From Xenorhabdus vietnamensis (GTDB taxonomy: Bacteria; Pseudomonadota; Gammaproteobacteria; Enterobacterales; Enterobacteriaceae): a stretch of 64,000 nt of DNA. The stretch covers positions 91,234 to 155,233 of the forward strand of contig NZ_MUBJ01000002.1 of assembly GCF_002127535.1 (NCBI RefSeq), written 5' to 3'. The notes under the pieces were generated by a model. The model was not told the origin of the DNA and searched no databases. It saw only the letters and a program-made list of their open reading frames with translations. The first letter of the stretch is position 1. Every line of letters starts with the position of its first letter. Shown here one piece after another: positions 20,617 to 29,634 of the stretch. A program made the position numbers and the translations under genes.

Positions 20617-20741
20617 TTATTTTCAGCAATATTCTGATGATACGCATATGCATTGTGGTTATGTTATTCCCTGAATAGGGAGAATTGTCTTTGTATATTC
20701 ATCGCTGGTGCTGATTAAAAACTTCTTTTCTTGGCCTTTAA
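20617..20741 (+). pseudogene. Remnant of the 3' end of a second flavin monooxygenase gene
   Basis: Matches the last 125-150 bases of the gene at 17529-18758. One frame reads Q-Y-S-D-D-T-H-M-H-C-G-Y-V (intact: Q-Y-F-N-D-A-Q-M-Y-R-G-H-V). After a frameshift, 20682-20741 reads E-L-S-L-Y-I-H-R, an internal stop, then S-F-L-G-L-stop (intact: H-F-S-L-Y-V-G-R ... S-F-L-D-L-stop). The distance from this stop to the HpaB start is also preserved to within a base or so. Confidence 0.8.
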
Positions 20742-20776
20742 ATAAATTGTCGTTAAGAGATCGGAGTGTAGAAAAG

Positions 20777-22210
20777 ATGATAAGAACTGGAGAAAGATAT
20801 CTTGATGATCTGCGTGATGGGAGAACCATTTTTATTAATGGGGAAAAGATCACAAATCATGTGGATCATCCCGCATTCAGAAGTGCTATTAGATCGGTTG
20901 CGAATTTGTATGATTATAAAGTTAAGCATGCCGACAGCATGACTTTTAAGACAGAAACAGGTGAGCAGATTGGCCTGTACTGGCAATTGCCATCTACACC
21001 GGAAAAATTAATTGTTCGTGGTCATGCTGCATATGAGTGGGCTAAGCAGACAGTTGGTTGGTTTGGAAGAAGCCCTGATTATGTCGCTGCGGCTCTTACA
21101 GGAATGATAACGCATATTGAGTTATTTGAATCTTATTCACAGGAACGGGCCGATGCTTTGCGGAATTATTTTGCCTATGTGAGTGAGAAAGATCTTTATT
21201 TGACTTATGCGTTGATTAATCCACAAGGCGATCGCTCAAAAACACCCGGTGAGCATACTAAGAATATTTATCACACTCTTGGAGTGGTGGAAAAGAATGC
21301 TAAGGGAATTATTGTCAGAGGGGCAAAAATGCTGGCAACGGGGGCAGCCCTGGCAGATGAGGTTCTGGTTGGTACGCATTATCCTTTTAAACAGGGAGTG
21401 GATGAACGGTATGCACTCTCTTTTGCCATGCCACTTAATACGCAAGGCATCAAAATCATTTCAAGGAAATCTTACGAATTAGGCGTAAATCCCAAAGATT
21501 ACCCACTATCGTCTCGGTTTGATGAAAATGATTCAATGCTCTATTTTGACGATGTGCTGGTGCCTTGGGAAAGGGTATTTATCTTTGAAAACCTTGAGAT
21601 GTGTCTCAAGCAGATCGATACAACTGCTACAGAAGCTATGATGGATATCCAAAGTCTGGCTCGTTATGCTGTGAAATTACATTTTTTGGCTGGTTTGGCT
21701 CAGACTATGGTTGAGATAAACGGTGTTGACCAGATCCCTGCGGTGAAGGAATCACTTGCACAGTTAGCCTGTTATGCAATGAATATTGAGGGGTTGCTCA
21801 ATAGCGTCCTCCATTGCCCTAAAATTTATAATGGGTTTTATCTGCCGGATAAAACTTTGCTTTATACATATCGGGTTATCTCGCAGTCAATATATCCCAA
21901 TGTATTGGAAATAATAAGAAAATTGGCTGGTGGTGGCATTTTGATGTTGCCATCGAGCGAAGCAGATTTAGAAAATAACGAAATTTTGGAAATAATTGAG
22001 AAATCTCAGTATTCTTCAATTGCTTCCCCGGTCGAAAGGGTCAGGTTGATGAAGCTGGTGTGGGATGTGGTTGGATCTGAGTTTGCCTCAAGGCATCACC
22101 AATATGAGTTGTTTTATGCGGGTGCTCCTTATCAGACGTTAGGACGTCTTTATAAACAATATGATTGGGAAGCATCAAGGGCATTAGTTGAGCAGATAAG
22201 AATGCTTTAG
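20777..22210 (+). CDS. HpaB-family flavin-dependent aromatic hydroxylase, copy 2
   Basis: A 477-residue paralogue of the gene at 18793, identical in length and closely similar throughout. This copy keeps the Tyr of the G-R-S-P-D-Y substrate loop (Y102) where copy 1 has His, and like copy 1 has Tyr instead of His at 144. An upstream open frame begins at 20708 but runs through the monooxygenase remnant; GGAG at 20763-20766 and homology fix ATG 20777. It lies behind the copy 1 terminator, so it needs its own promoter. The frame is intact with no stop or frameshift, so it is probably functional and specialised. Confidence 0.88.
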   Translation: MIRTGERYLDDLRDGRTIFINGEKITNHVDHPAFRSAIRSVANLYDYKVKHADSMTFKTETGEQIGLYWQLPSTPEKLIVRGHAAYEWAKQTVGWFGRSPDYVAAALTGMITHIELFESYSQERADALRNYFAYVSEKDLYLTYALINPQGDRSKTPGEHTKNIYHTLGVVEKNAKGIIVRGAKMLATGAALADEVLVGTHYPFKQGVDERYALSFAMPLNTQGIKIISRKSYELGVNPKDYPLSSRFDENDSMLYFDDVLVPWERVFIFENLEMCLKQIDTTATEAMMDIQSLARYAVKLHFLAGLAQTMVEINGVDQIPAVKESLAQLACYAMNIEGLLNSVLHCPKIYNGFYLPDKTLLYTYRVISQSIYPNVLEIIRKLAGGGILMLPSSEADLENNEILEIIEKSQYSSIASPVERVRLMKLVWDVVGSEFASRHHQYELFYAGAPYQTLGRLYKQYDWEASRALVEQIRML

Positions 22211-22925
22211 CTTTAATCTGGTTTTTATCTACAATCTGGTTTTTATCTACTAAATCGGCTGATCTTAACTATAGAGTTATGGAATCATCGCTGGTAGGAA
22301 TAATCGTTGGAAGAAAATAATCAGTAAGGAAAAGTGTCAGCATCGGCGTGTTGGCACTTCTTACAAGTAATATCTTGTAAGTGATGCCTTGTATTTCAAC
22401 TGGCTCATATGCGAACCGCTACCTTACTCCATCAAAAATATAACTCCTATGAAAAATACAATTTCATTGGAAAATAAATTGTCGATAAAGCGCTTGCTAT
22501 CCTGCTTCAACAAGTACATAATGCCGCCTCATTTTTGAAGAAGCAGAAGAAAATTTCCCCGCTAGCGTCTAGAATTGACGGATAGACTATTACTTCACTG
22601 ATGATTTCTGGTGTCTTCTACTAGAATTGAATTCTTGTTTTTTTATCCACAATATTTAACATTATTGTCCTATTAAGGCACCTAATGATGCTCTACTTGT
22701 TACACAGAGTTATCCACAAGGTGTGTCTTCGTATTTGTTTTCTTTAACTTATCATTCATAACAATGATTCGAACTTAACTTATTGATTAACTGAGAAAAT
22801 TAATCTAATTAAAAAATGTCATGATCAGTATTTATTCTCTATTTGTTAGTTGATTAGAAAAGAATTTTTATTTTATTCACAAGGAAATCAAAGATTTTTT
22901 TACAATAAATTTGTCTGATTGATTA
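22211..22925. other. datA: Gene-free AT-rich region with DnaA boxes and IHF site: candidate datA
   Basis: Three consensus DnaA boxes in the same direction: TTATCCACA at 22643-22651 and 22710-22718, TTATTCACA at 22873-22881. Weaker ones are TTATCTACA (22225-22233), TTATCTACT (22243-22251) and, on the other strand, TGTCGATAA (22480-22488). A full-consensus IHF site TAACTTATTGATT lies at 22776-22788, and a near-consensus one begins at 22886. E. coli datA, the DnaA-titration/DnaA-ATP hydrolysis locus, lies between glyVXY and queG and depends on DnaA boxes plus IHF. The position here is equivalent apart from the inserted genes. No ORF is evident. Confidence 0.6.
22328..22362 (+). terminator. Decayed terminator-like hairpin after HpaB copy 2
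   Basis: AAGTGTCA (22332-22339) pairs with TGGCACTT (22352-22359) with one G-T pair; the following T-run is broken. The sequence resembles the terminator at 20261-20298 and marks the right part of the duplication. Confidence 0.55.
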
Positions 22926-24083
22926 TTAAGCATCTCTAGGTAATCCTTTGGTGATTGCTCGTATCAATCGTTTTTGTTGTGAGGTGTGAACTTCAATTAT
23001 ATTAGCATTCCGGCGAGCCATTTGTTGAGCGATAGCCCAGCGGATATGTTCATCCAAAACTTCACTTAAACCGAATCTTTTTTCCAGTGCCAAAACGATG
23101 TCATCTTGATACGGGGCATTGCCCAAGGCTACGGAAATGTTGCGTAGCCAGCGCAAATATCCAATACGGCGAATTGCCGAGCCTTCTGTGATACGCAAGA
23201 ATTTTTCCTCACTCCAATTGAATAGATCCAGTAGGTCTGGAGTATGTAGTGTTGCACGCGGGCTGAAGTCGGCTTCATCTGTTAATTGAGAAAAACGGTT
23301 CCAGGGGCAAATAAGCTGGCAATCATCGCAGCCGTAAATCCGGTTACCCATCAGTGGACGGAATTCTTCCGGAATAACGCCTTCCAATTCAATAGTCAGA
23401 TAAGAAATACAACGTCGGGCATCAATGGTGTAAGGTTCGACGATGGCATTCGTTGGGCAAGTTGTCATGCAGGCTACACAGCGTCCGCACTGTTCTTCTT
23501 GCGGAGCATCAATGGGTAAGGGAAGGTTAATCAGCAACTCACCAAGAAAAAACCAGGAACCTGATTCACGATTTAATATAAGTGAGTGTTTACCAACCCA
23601 TCCCAGTCCTGCTTTTTCTGCGAGTGGGCGTTCCATAATAGGAGCGGAATCGACAAATGGACGAAAATTCAGAGTTTCCTGATATTCATGGGCGGTACAA
23701 TATTCTTGGATCTTGTCGCCCAGCTTTTTGAGACGTTGACGTAGTATTTTATGATAATCTCTGCCCAGCGAATAACGGCTAACATAGCCCATTTGTGGAT
23801 TGTTAAGTGTACTGGCAAAAGCAGCCTTAGCGGGCAGATAATTCATGCGTACGCTGATAACTCGCAAAGTTCCTGACAGAAGTTCATGAGGGCGTGCGCG
23901 CATCATGCCGTGACGGGCCATCCAGTCCATTTCGCCATGATATTGCTTATCAAGCCATTCTTGTAGTCTCGGTTCTTCTGCCGATAAATCGGTGTCACAA
24001 ATGCCGACTTGCTGAAAACCAAGGGAAAGCCCCCATTGCTTGATGTTTGTTGCTAGAAGATTCAGATCGAGGCGGGTTGTCAT
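22926..24083 (-). CDS. queG: Epoxyqueuosine reductase QueG
   Basis: A cobalamin-dependent enzyme that reduces epoxyqueuosine to queuosine in tRNA, the last step of queuosine synthesis. The 385-residue length fits the family. Two [4Fe-4S] ferredoxin motifs are visible: C-G-R-C-V-A-C-M-T-T-C-P (about 187-198) and C-D-D-C-Q-L-I-C-P-W (about 243-252), followed by a HEAT-like C-terminal region. The E. coli neighbour nnr is absent between this gene and tsaE. Confidence 0.95.
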   Translation of the reverse strand: MTTRLDLNLLATNIKQWGLSLGFQQVGICDTDLSAEEPRLQEWLDKQYHGEMDWMARHGMMRARPHELLSGTLRVISVRMNYLPAKAAFASTLNNPQMGYVSRYSLGRDYHKILRQRLKKLGDKIQEYCTAHEYQETLNFRPFVDSAPIMERPLAEKAGLGWVGKHSLILNRESGSWFFLGELLINLPLPIDAPQEEQCGRCVACMTTCPTNAIVEPYTIDARRCISYLTIELEGVIPEEFRPLMGNRIYGCDDCQLICPWNRFSQLTDEADFSPRATLHTPDLLDLFNWSEEKFLRITEGSAIRRIGYLRWLRNISVALGNAPYQDDIVLALEKRFGLSEVLDEHIRWAIAQQMARRNANIIEVHTSQQKRLIRAITKGLPRDA

Positions 24084-24290
24084 GAAATATTAAATTACTG
24101 CTGTAAAGAGGGGATTAAGCTTAACACAGTAGGGATTGAATACAAAAAATGCGGTATGTGGCCGTTACGGTGCTGTAGAAGATGTTAAATGATAATGTCT
24201 GAATTATGTTATGGTGATTGGTTAAGTTACTTAACTGATATGTCTACCTGTTTAGTCTCTAATTCAATAAATCAAAATAGATATTTTTCG

Positions 24291-24755
24291 ATGAAAGAAC
24301 TCATTTTATCACTTCCAAATGAAGATGCCACAGTCGCATTGGGTAATGCAGTGGCAGCAGTTGGCGATCGCGGCTATGTTATTTATTTATACGGTGATCT
24401 TGGCGCGGGAAAAACGACGTTCAGCCGTGGTTTTTTACAAGCCCTCGGTCATCAGGGGCATGTGAAAAGCCCAACTTATACGTTAGTCGAACCTTATACC
24501 TTACAACCCCGGCCTGTTTATCATTTCGATCTTTACCGTCTGGCGGATCCTGAAGAGCTGGAATTTATGGGGATCCGTGATTATTTTCATCAGGATTCCA
24601 TTTGCTTGGTGGAGTGGCCTCAGCAGGGTGCGGGTGTTTTACCTGATGCTGATATTGAGTTGCACTTGAATTATGACAGTGAAGGGCGACAGGCTCGTTT
24701 TGTTGCGTTATCTGAATATGGTGAAAGTCTGCTGGATAATTTGAAGTCCTTATGA
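24291..24755 (+). CDS. tsaE: tRNA threonylcarbamoyladenosine synthesis ATPase TsaE
   Basis: The ATPase partner of TsaB-TsaD in forming t6A37 on ANN-decoding tRNAs. A Walker A motif G-D-L-G-A-G-K-T-T lies near 35-43, and the conserved S-P-T-Y-T-L-V-E and H-F-D-L-Y-R-L segments follow. An open frame reaches back to 24189, but family proteins start at M-K-E-L-I-L, so ATG 24291 is chosen (154 residues); no strong ribosome-binding site is visible there. It overlaps amiB by four bases (ATGA), giving a tsaE-amiB-mutL-miaA-hfq-hflXKC superoperon as in E. coli. Confidence 0.92.
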   Translation: MKELILSLPNEDATVALGNAVAAVGDRGYVIYLYGDLGAGKTTFSRGFLQALGHQGHVKSPTYTLVEPYTLQPRPVYHFDLYRLADPEELEFMGIRDYFHQDSICLVEWPQQGAGVLPDADIELHLNYDSEGRQARFVALSEYGESLLDNLKSL

Positions 24756-26098
24756 AGGAATACCCGACCATGATGAATGCCTTTTTCGTGAATATTTTCG
24801 TGAATGTGATAAAAAATTGGCGTACCCGTTGGGGGATGGCCCGTGTTTTGTTTTTCATGTTGAGCCAGTTGGTCGCGACGACAGCAGCGGCGGCTACGTT
24901 GTCGAATATTCATGTGAATAATAGCCCATCTGAGGCCGTAGTGACGTTGGAATTTACTGGCGGGCATCCTGAGTATCGATTCTTTCCTTTGCATTCTCCT
25001 GAACGATTGGTAGTGGATATTCGCCAAGCCGGTAAAGTTGTTGGGTTGCCAATGAATTTACCAGGCCAGAATCTGGTAAAACTTGTACGTTCCAGTAAAT
25101 CACCTGATGTGCGCCATCAGCGGGTGGTACTGGAATTGGCACATAAGGCCACGGCTATTTCTACGGTGAAGCATGCCGGTAATAAATCGCAAATAGTGAT
25201 GACACTGAAAGCCAATGGGGCAAGGGTAAGTTCATCTTTACCCAATAAACATGCCTCGCAAAATGAAAGTAAGCAGTTACTTACAAATGATGCATTACTG
25301 GCAGGAAAAGAAACTAAGCCTGTATCTAATCACCGTGAACAAGGTGCGAAAAAACAGATTACTCAAGCTGCAAAAGAAAGAAAAACCCGTACGATTGTTA
25401 TCGCCATTGATGCAGGACATGGTGGACAAGATCCTGGGGCGGTTGGGCAACGGGGGCTGAGAGAGAAAAACGTCACTATTGGCGTTGCCCGTAAATTGGA
25501 CGCCTTTTTGCACAATGATCCCATGTTTACGTCCGTATTGACACGAAACGGTGATTATTTTATCTCTGTGGCCGGGCGTTCTGAAGTTGCCCGTAAGTAC
25601 AAAGCCAATATGCTGGTCTCGATTCATGCGGATGCGGCTCCTAATCGCAGTGCCAGAGGTGCTTCTGTCTGGGTGCTTTCCAATCGTCGTGCAAACAATG
25701 AATTGGGGAATTGGTTGGAGAAGCATGAGAAACAATCAGAATTATTGGGAGGTGCGGGAAATGCTCTTGCCAATGGTACTGATCCTTATCTGAGTCAGGC
25801 GGTGCTGGATTTGCAATTTGGGCATTCTCAGCGGGTTGGCTATGACGTTGCCGTGCAAGTGTTGAGTAAATTATCCAAAATTGGTTCCCTGCATAAGCAC
25901 ACGCCAGAGCACGCAAGCCTTGGTGTTTTGCGTTCGCCGGATATCCCCTCCATTTTAGTAGAGACAGGTTTTATCAGTAACTTGTCTGAAGAAGAATTGT
26001 TGGGTTCTAATCAGTATCAGGAAAAATTGGCACAAGCTATTTATTTGGGATTGCGCCACTATTTTCTGGCTAACCCATTGCAGGCTGAACCGAGATAA
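24752..26098 (+). CDS. amiB: N-acetylmuramoyl-L-alanine amidase AmiB
   Basis: A periplasmic zinc amidase that splits septal peptidoglycan so daughter cells separate. After a signal peptide ending A-A-A-A there is an AMIN domain (about 45-135) and a variable linker. The Amidase_3 domain begins D-A-G-H-G-G, with zinc ligands also in S-I-H-A-D-A-A and the catalytic Glu in V-E-T-G-F. No LysM follows. The ATG overlaps the tsaE stop; ATG 24770 or 24773, with AAGGAA before it, is an equally likely start. Confidence 0.94.
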   Translation: MKEYPTMMNAFFVNIFVNVIKNWRTRWGMARVLFFMLSQLVATTAAAATLSNIHVNNSPSEAVVTLEFTGGHPEYRFFPLHSPERLVVDIRQAGKVVGLPMNLPGQNLVKLVRSSKSPDVRHQRVVLELAHKATAISTVKHAGNKSQIVMTLKANGARVSSSLPNKHASQNESKQLLTNDALLAGKETKPVSNHREQGAKKQITQAAKERKTRTIVIAIDAGHGGQDPGAVGQRGLREKNVTIGVARKLDAFLHNDPMFTSVLTRNGDYFISVAGRSEVARKYKANMLVSIHADAAPNRSARGASVWVLSNRRANNELGNWLEKHEKQSELLGGAGNALANGTDPYLSQAVLDLQFGHSQRVGYDVAVQVLSKLSKIGSLHKHTPEHASLGVLRSPDIPSILVETGFISNLSEEELLGSNQYQEKLAQAIYLGLRHYFLANPLQAEPR

Positions 26099-26123
26099 AT
26101 AGGGTGTACCAAAAGGTATAGGG

Positions 26124-26159
26124 TATACCAAAATAAATAGAATATACCAAAATAAATAG
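26124..26159. repeat. Short tandem repeat between amiB and mutL
   Basis: TATACCAAAATAAATAG occurs at 26124-26140 and 26143-26159, a 19-base period, with a partial third unit just before that overlaps the amiB stop codon. Confidence 0.8.
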
Positions 26160-26255
26160 TAGGCTGCGCTAAAGTAACCAATATACGTCTATCAGAGTAG
26201 CTTCGATAAGCTCTGAGTTGTGATTAAGCTCTAAATTGATTAAGTAAGGTCAAAT

Positions 26256-28190
26256 ATGGCTATCAAGATATTACCCCCACAATTGGCAAACCAGATCGCT
26301 GCTGGTGAAGTAGTTGAACGCCCAGCTTCTGTAGTGAAAGAATTAGTGGAAAATAGCCTTGATGCCGGTGCAACCCGCATTGATATTGATATTGAACGAG
26401 GGGGAGCGAAGCTGATTCGGATTCGCGATAATGGCTGTGGAATCACTCAGCAGGATCTGACTTTAGCACTGGCACGACATGCAACCAGTAAAATAGCTTC
26501 ATTGGATGATTTGGAAGCGATTGTCAGTATGGGATTTCGTGGGGAGGCTCTGGCTAGTATCAGCTCGGTTTCAAGGCTGACATTAACTTCCCGCCCTGAA
26601 AGCCAGACAGAAGCATGGCAATCTTATGCTGAAGGCCGTGATATGGAAGTCACGGTGAAACCTGCCGCTCATCCTGTAGGAACAACAGTCGAAGTGTTGG
26701 ATTTGTTTTATAACACCCCCGCCCGCCGAAAATTTCTGAGAACGGAAAAAACGGAATTTGGTCATATTGATGAAGTGGTGCGCCGAATAGCTCTGGCGCG
26801 GTTAGATATCGCCATTAACCTGAATCACAATGGAAAATTGGTTCGCCAGTATCGTCCTGCTAAAGATGAGTCCCAGCATGAGAAACGCTTATCAGCCATT
26901 TGTGGGGCAGCTTTTGTACAGCAGGCATTGGCGCTGTCATGGCAGCATGATTCGTTGTCCATTAAAGGTTGGGTTGCTGATCCTGTGAAAGCCACGGCAG
27001 TAAGCGATATTCAATATTGCTATGTCAATGGGCGTATGATGCGGGATCGCCTGATTAATCATGCAATTCGTCAAGCTTATCAAGACTTGCTTCAGGGTGA
27101 GCAACAGCCTGCTTATGTTTTGTATCTCGAAATCGATCCGCACCAAGTGGATGTCAATGTCCATCCAGCCAAACATGAAGTACGTTTCCATCAGGCTCGC
27201 TTGGTTCATGATTTTATTTACCAAGGGGTGGTTGCGGTACTCAAACAGCGCGGCACGGGAGATGAGTTGGAGACTGGTTGTCAGGAAACAGCGGCGAGCT
27301 GGGTTCCGGAAAACCGTCCTTCTGCGGGAGAAAACCATTTTCTCCGCAATCGTGTGGTTCAGGCGGATTCAGTATCTTCACGACATCATGATGGCAGTAA
27401 AAACCATAATAAAGGAAAGCTGATATCCGAAGAACATCAATATTCAGGAAGTAGCATACCGCAAAGGCATCATGGGGAAAGTTACCAAAAAAATCAGGGT
27501 GAATTGTACCAAAATCTGATGCAATTTTCACCGGAAAAAAAACGCCCGTTATTTCCAGAGAAAAATGAGCAGGAAAATGCGTCGATTTCCAACCCAGTAC
27601 CTGTTCCCGCTACAGCGGTGCAAGCGGGGCAGGGAAAATACAGTTTTGGAAAAGTATTGTGCATTTACTCAGGCTGCTATACCTTGATCGAATCCTCATT
27701 GGGAATTGGGTTGCTTTCTCTATCAGTGGCTGAACGCTGGCTGAAACAGGCACAATTGACCCCAGGGGAACAGGGGTTAAAATCCCAGCCATTATTGATC
27801 CCGTTAAAACTTGCTCTCAATCAGTCAGAAATGAGTGTTTTGAAGCAGAATAGTGACCTATTAAAGACTTTTGGCATTGAATCAACAGTCGCACATGGAA
27901 AAGTAACTATTCATGCGGTATCGTTGCCTTTGCGTCAACAGAACCTGCCGAAGCTCTTGCCAGAGCTGTTGGACTATCTTGGGGAACAGTCAGATATTTC
28001 CGTTGAACAGGTTGCCATTTGGCTTTCTCGTCACGTGAGTGGTGAGCATGAAACGTGGAACATCGCACAAGCCGTCCAGCTTTTGGCTGATGTTGAACGC
28101 CTTTGCCCTCAGCTGGTGGGATCGCCACCGGGTGGGTTATTACAGTTAATTGATTTACAAGCAGTGGTGGCTCTTCTTAATCATGAGTGA
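26256..28190 (+). CDS. mutL: DNA mismatch repair protein MutL
   Basis: A 644-residue GHKL ATPase that couples MutS recognition to MutH and UvrD. The N-terminal ATPase has [10 protein letters not shown] (about 29-38), D-N-G-C-G-I and G-F-R-G-E-A-L; the C-terminal dimerisation domain occupies about the last 190 residues. The linker (about 340-450) is polar, with repeated Asn/Gln/Lys/Glu, and is longer than in E. coli (615 residues). The end overlaps miaA by eight bases. Confidence 0.96.
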   Translation: MAIKILPPQLANQIAAGEVVERPASVVKELVENSLDAGATRIDIDIERGGAKLIRIRDNGCGITQQDLTLALARHATSKIASLDDLEAIVSMGFRGEALASISSVSRLTLTSRPESQTEAWQSYAEGRDMEVTVKPAAHPVGTTVEVLDLFYNTPARRKFLRTEKTEFGHIDEVVRRIALARLDIAINLNHNGKLVRQYRPAKDESQHEKRLSAICGAAFVQQALALSWQHDSLSIKGWVADPVKATAVSDIQYCYVNGRMMRDRLINHAIRQAYQDLLQGEQQPAYVLYLEIDPHQVDVNVHPAKHEVRFHQARLVHDFIYQGVVAVLKQRGTGDELETGCQETAASWVPENRPSAGENHFLRNRVVQADSVSSRHHDGSKNHNKGKLISEEHQYSGSSIPQRHHGESYQKNQGELYQNLMQFSPEKKRPLFPEKNEQENASISNPVPVPATAVQAGQGKYSFGKVLCIYSGCYTLIESSLGIGLLSLSVAERWLKQAQLTPGEQGLKSQPLLIPLKLALNQSEMSVLKQNSDLLKTFGIESTVAHGKVTIHAVSLPLRQQNLPKLLPELLDYLGEQSDISVEQVAIWLSRHVSGEHETWNIAQAVQLLADVERLCPQLVGSPPGGLLQLIDLQAVVALLNHE

Positions 28191-29124
28191 TTTAAAAACT
28201 CAACATTTGCCGACAGCCATTTTTATCATAGGGCCGACGGCCTCCGGGAAAACGGCATTATCGATCGCTTTGCGTCAGCACCTTCCGGTTGAATTAATCA
28301 GCGTTGATTCTGCGTTGATTTATCGTGGAATGGATATTGGGACAGCAAAACCCTCCGCAGAAGAGCAGACACTGGCACCTCATCGTTTGATTGATATTCT
28401 TGATCCAGCGGAAGTTTATTCTGCTGCTGATTTTCGCCGTGATGCGTTGCAAGAAATGGCAGAAATTACGGCGGCTGGGAGAATTCCACTCTTAGTTGGT
28501 GGAACCATGCTATATTTCAAAGCATTGTTGGACGGATTATCTCCTTTGCCTTCTGCGAATCAAGCAGTTAGAACTCAGATTGAGCAGCAGGCTGCGGAAC
28601 TTGGGTGGGATGCATTGCATCGGCAATTACAGGAAATTGATCCGGTTTCTGCTGCAAGAATCCACCCTAATGATCCACAACGTCTTACTCGTGCACTGGA
28701 AGTTTTCCAGATTTCGGGTAAAACTCTAACTGAATTGACTGAAACGTCTGGGGAAGGGCTGCCTTATCGGGTTCATCAATTTGCGATCGCGCCAGCAAAA
28801 CGTGAAATTTTACATCAGCGCATCGCGGATCGCTTTGAGCAAATGATTAAATCAGGGTTTGAAGATGAAGTGAAAGCACTTTATGCTCGTAAGGATTTAC
28901 ATACAGATTTACCCTCCATTCGTTGTGTTGGTTATCGTCAAATGTGGTCTTATCTTGCGGGCGAAATATCTCATGATGAGATGGTTTATCGTGGTATCTG
29001 TGCGACACGTCAATTGGCGAAGCGTCAGATCACGTGGCTCAGAAGTTGGGGCAATGTGACCTGGTTGGATAGCGATCAACCTAAACAATCCCTAAATACA
29101 GTCATGAAGGTTATTAGTACATAA
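28183..29124 (+). CDS. miaA: tRNA dimethylallyltransferase MiaA
   Basis: Transfers dimethylallyl to A37 of UNN-reading tRNAs, the first step to ms2i6A. The P-loop G-P-T-A-S-G-K-T is at 14-21, followed by the [16 protein letters not shown] substrate region. The frame is open from 28150, but M-S-D-L-K-T at 28183, inside the mutL end, matches the family start and gives 313 residues (E. coli 316). Lies upstream of hfq as in E. coli. Confidence 0.95.
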   Translation: MSDLKTQHLPTAIFIIGPTASGKTALSIALRQHLPVELISVDSALIYRGMDIGTAKPSAEEQTLAPHRLIDILDPAEVYSAADFRRDALQEMAEITAAGRIPLLVGGTMLYFKALLDGLSPLPSANQAVRTQIEQQAAELGWDALHRQLQEIDPVSAARIHPNDPQRLTRALEVFQISGKTLTELTETSGEGLPYRVHQFAIAPAKREILHQRIADRFEQMIKSGFEDEVKALYARKDLHTDLPSIRCVGYRQMWSYLAGEISHDEMVYRGICATRQLAKRQITWLRSWGNVTWLDSDQPKQSLNTVMKVIST

Positions 29125-29234
29125 ATTCATTGATTGTGTACAATTGATTAGTACAAAGTATCATTTTTGAGTAGTTACTTTTTCGAACCAATCGGTTCTT
29201 AGTTAAAAACAAACAAAATGAAGGAAAATATAGA

Positions 29235-29537
29235 ATGGCTAAGGGGCAATCTTTGCAAGATCCATTCCTGAATGCTTTACGGCGTGAAAGGGTTCCGGTT
29301 TCTATTTATTTGGTCAATGGCATCAAATTACAGGGTCAGATTGAATCTTTTGACCAATTTGTCATTTTACTGAAAAACACAGTCAGCCAGATGGTTTATA
29401 AACATGCCATCTCGACAGTTGTGCCTTCCCGTCCGGTTTCTCATCATGGTAATAACCAGAATGCGCCGACTGGAGTTGGAAATTACCATGCTGGCACTAA
29501 CCCAGCAGCACAACAGGAAAGTGATGGCGCTGAGTAA
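29235..29537 (+). CDS. hfq: RNA chaperone Hfq
   Basis: A 100-residue hexameric Sm-like protein that pairs small RNAs with mRNAs. The N-terminal 65 residues match E. coli Hfq almost exactly, including Q-S-L-Q-D-P-F-L-N and the Sm2 segment [10 protein letters not shown]. The tail is Gly/Asn/Ala/Gln-rich and disordered. AAGGAAAA precedes ATG. An intrinsic terminator lies downstream, so hflX is partly insulated. Confidence 0.98.
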   Translation: MAKGQSLQDPFLNALRRERVPVSIYLVNGIKLQGQIESFDQFVILLKNTVSQMVYKHAISTVVPSRPVSHHGNNQNAPTGVGNYHAGTNPAAQQESDGAE

Positions 29538-29563
29538 ATCAGTGACCGTGCCTGACGTAAACA

Positions 29564-29598
29564 AAAACATAGGTAGGGAGACTTTACCTATGTTTTTT
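29564..29598 (+). terminator. Intrinsic terminator between hfq and hflX
   Basis: ACATAGGTA (29567-29575) pairs with TACCTATGT (29585-29593) and a T-run follows. It probably reduces read-through into hflX. Confidence 0.82.
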
Positions 29599-29634
29599 CT
29601 TATTGGGTTTTAGTTGGCCTGAGGGGTTGCACCG

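Noticed and set aside
22643-22881. Replication origin
   Set aside because: DnaA boxes are present but none of the usual origin neighbours (mnmG, mioC, dnaA, rpmH) is; the position fits datA better.
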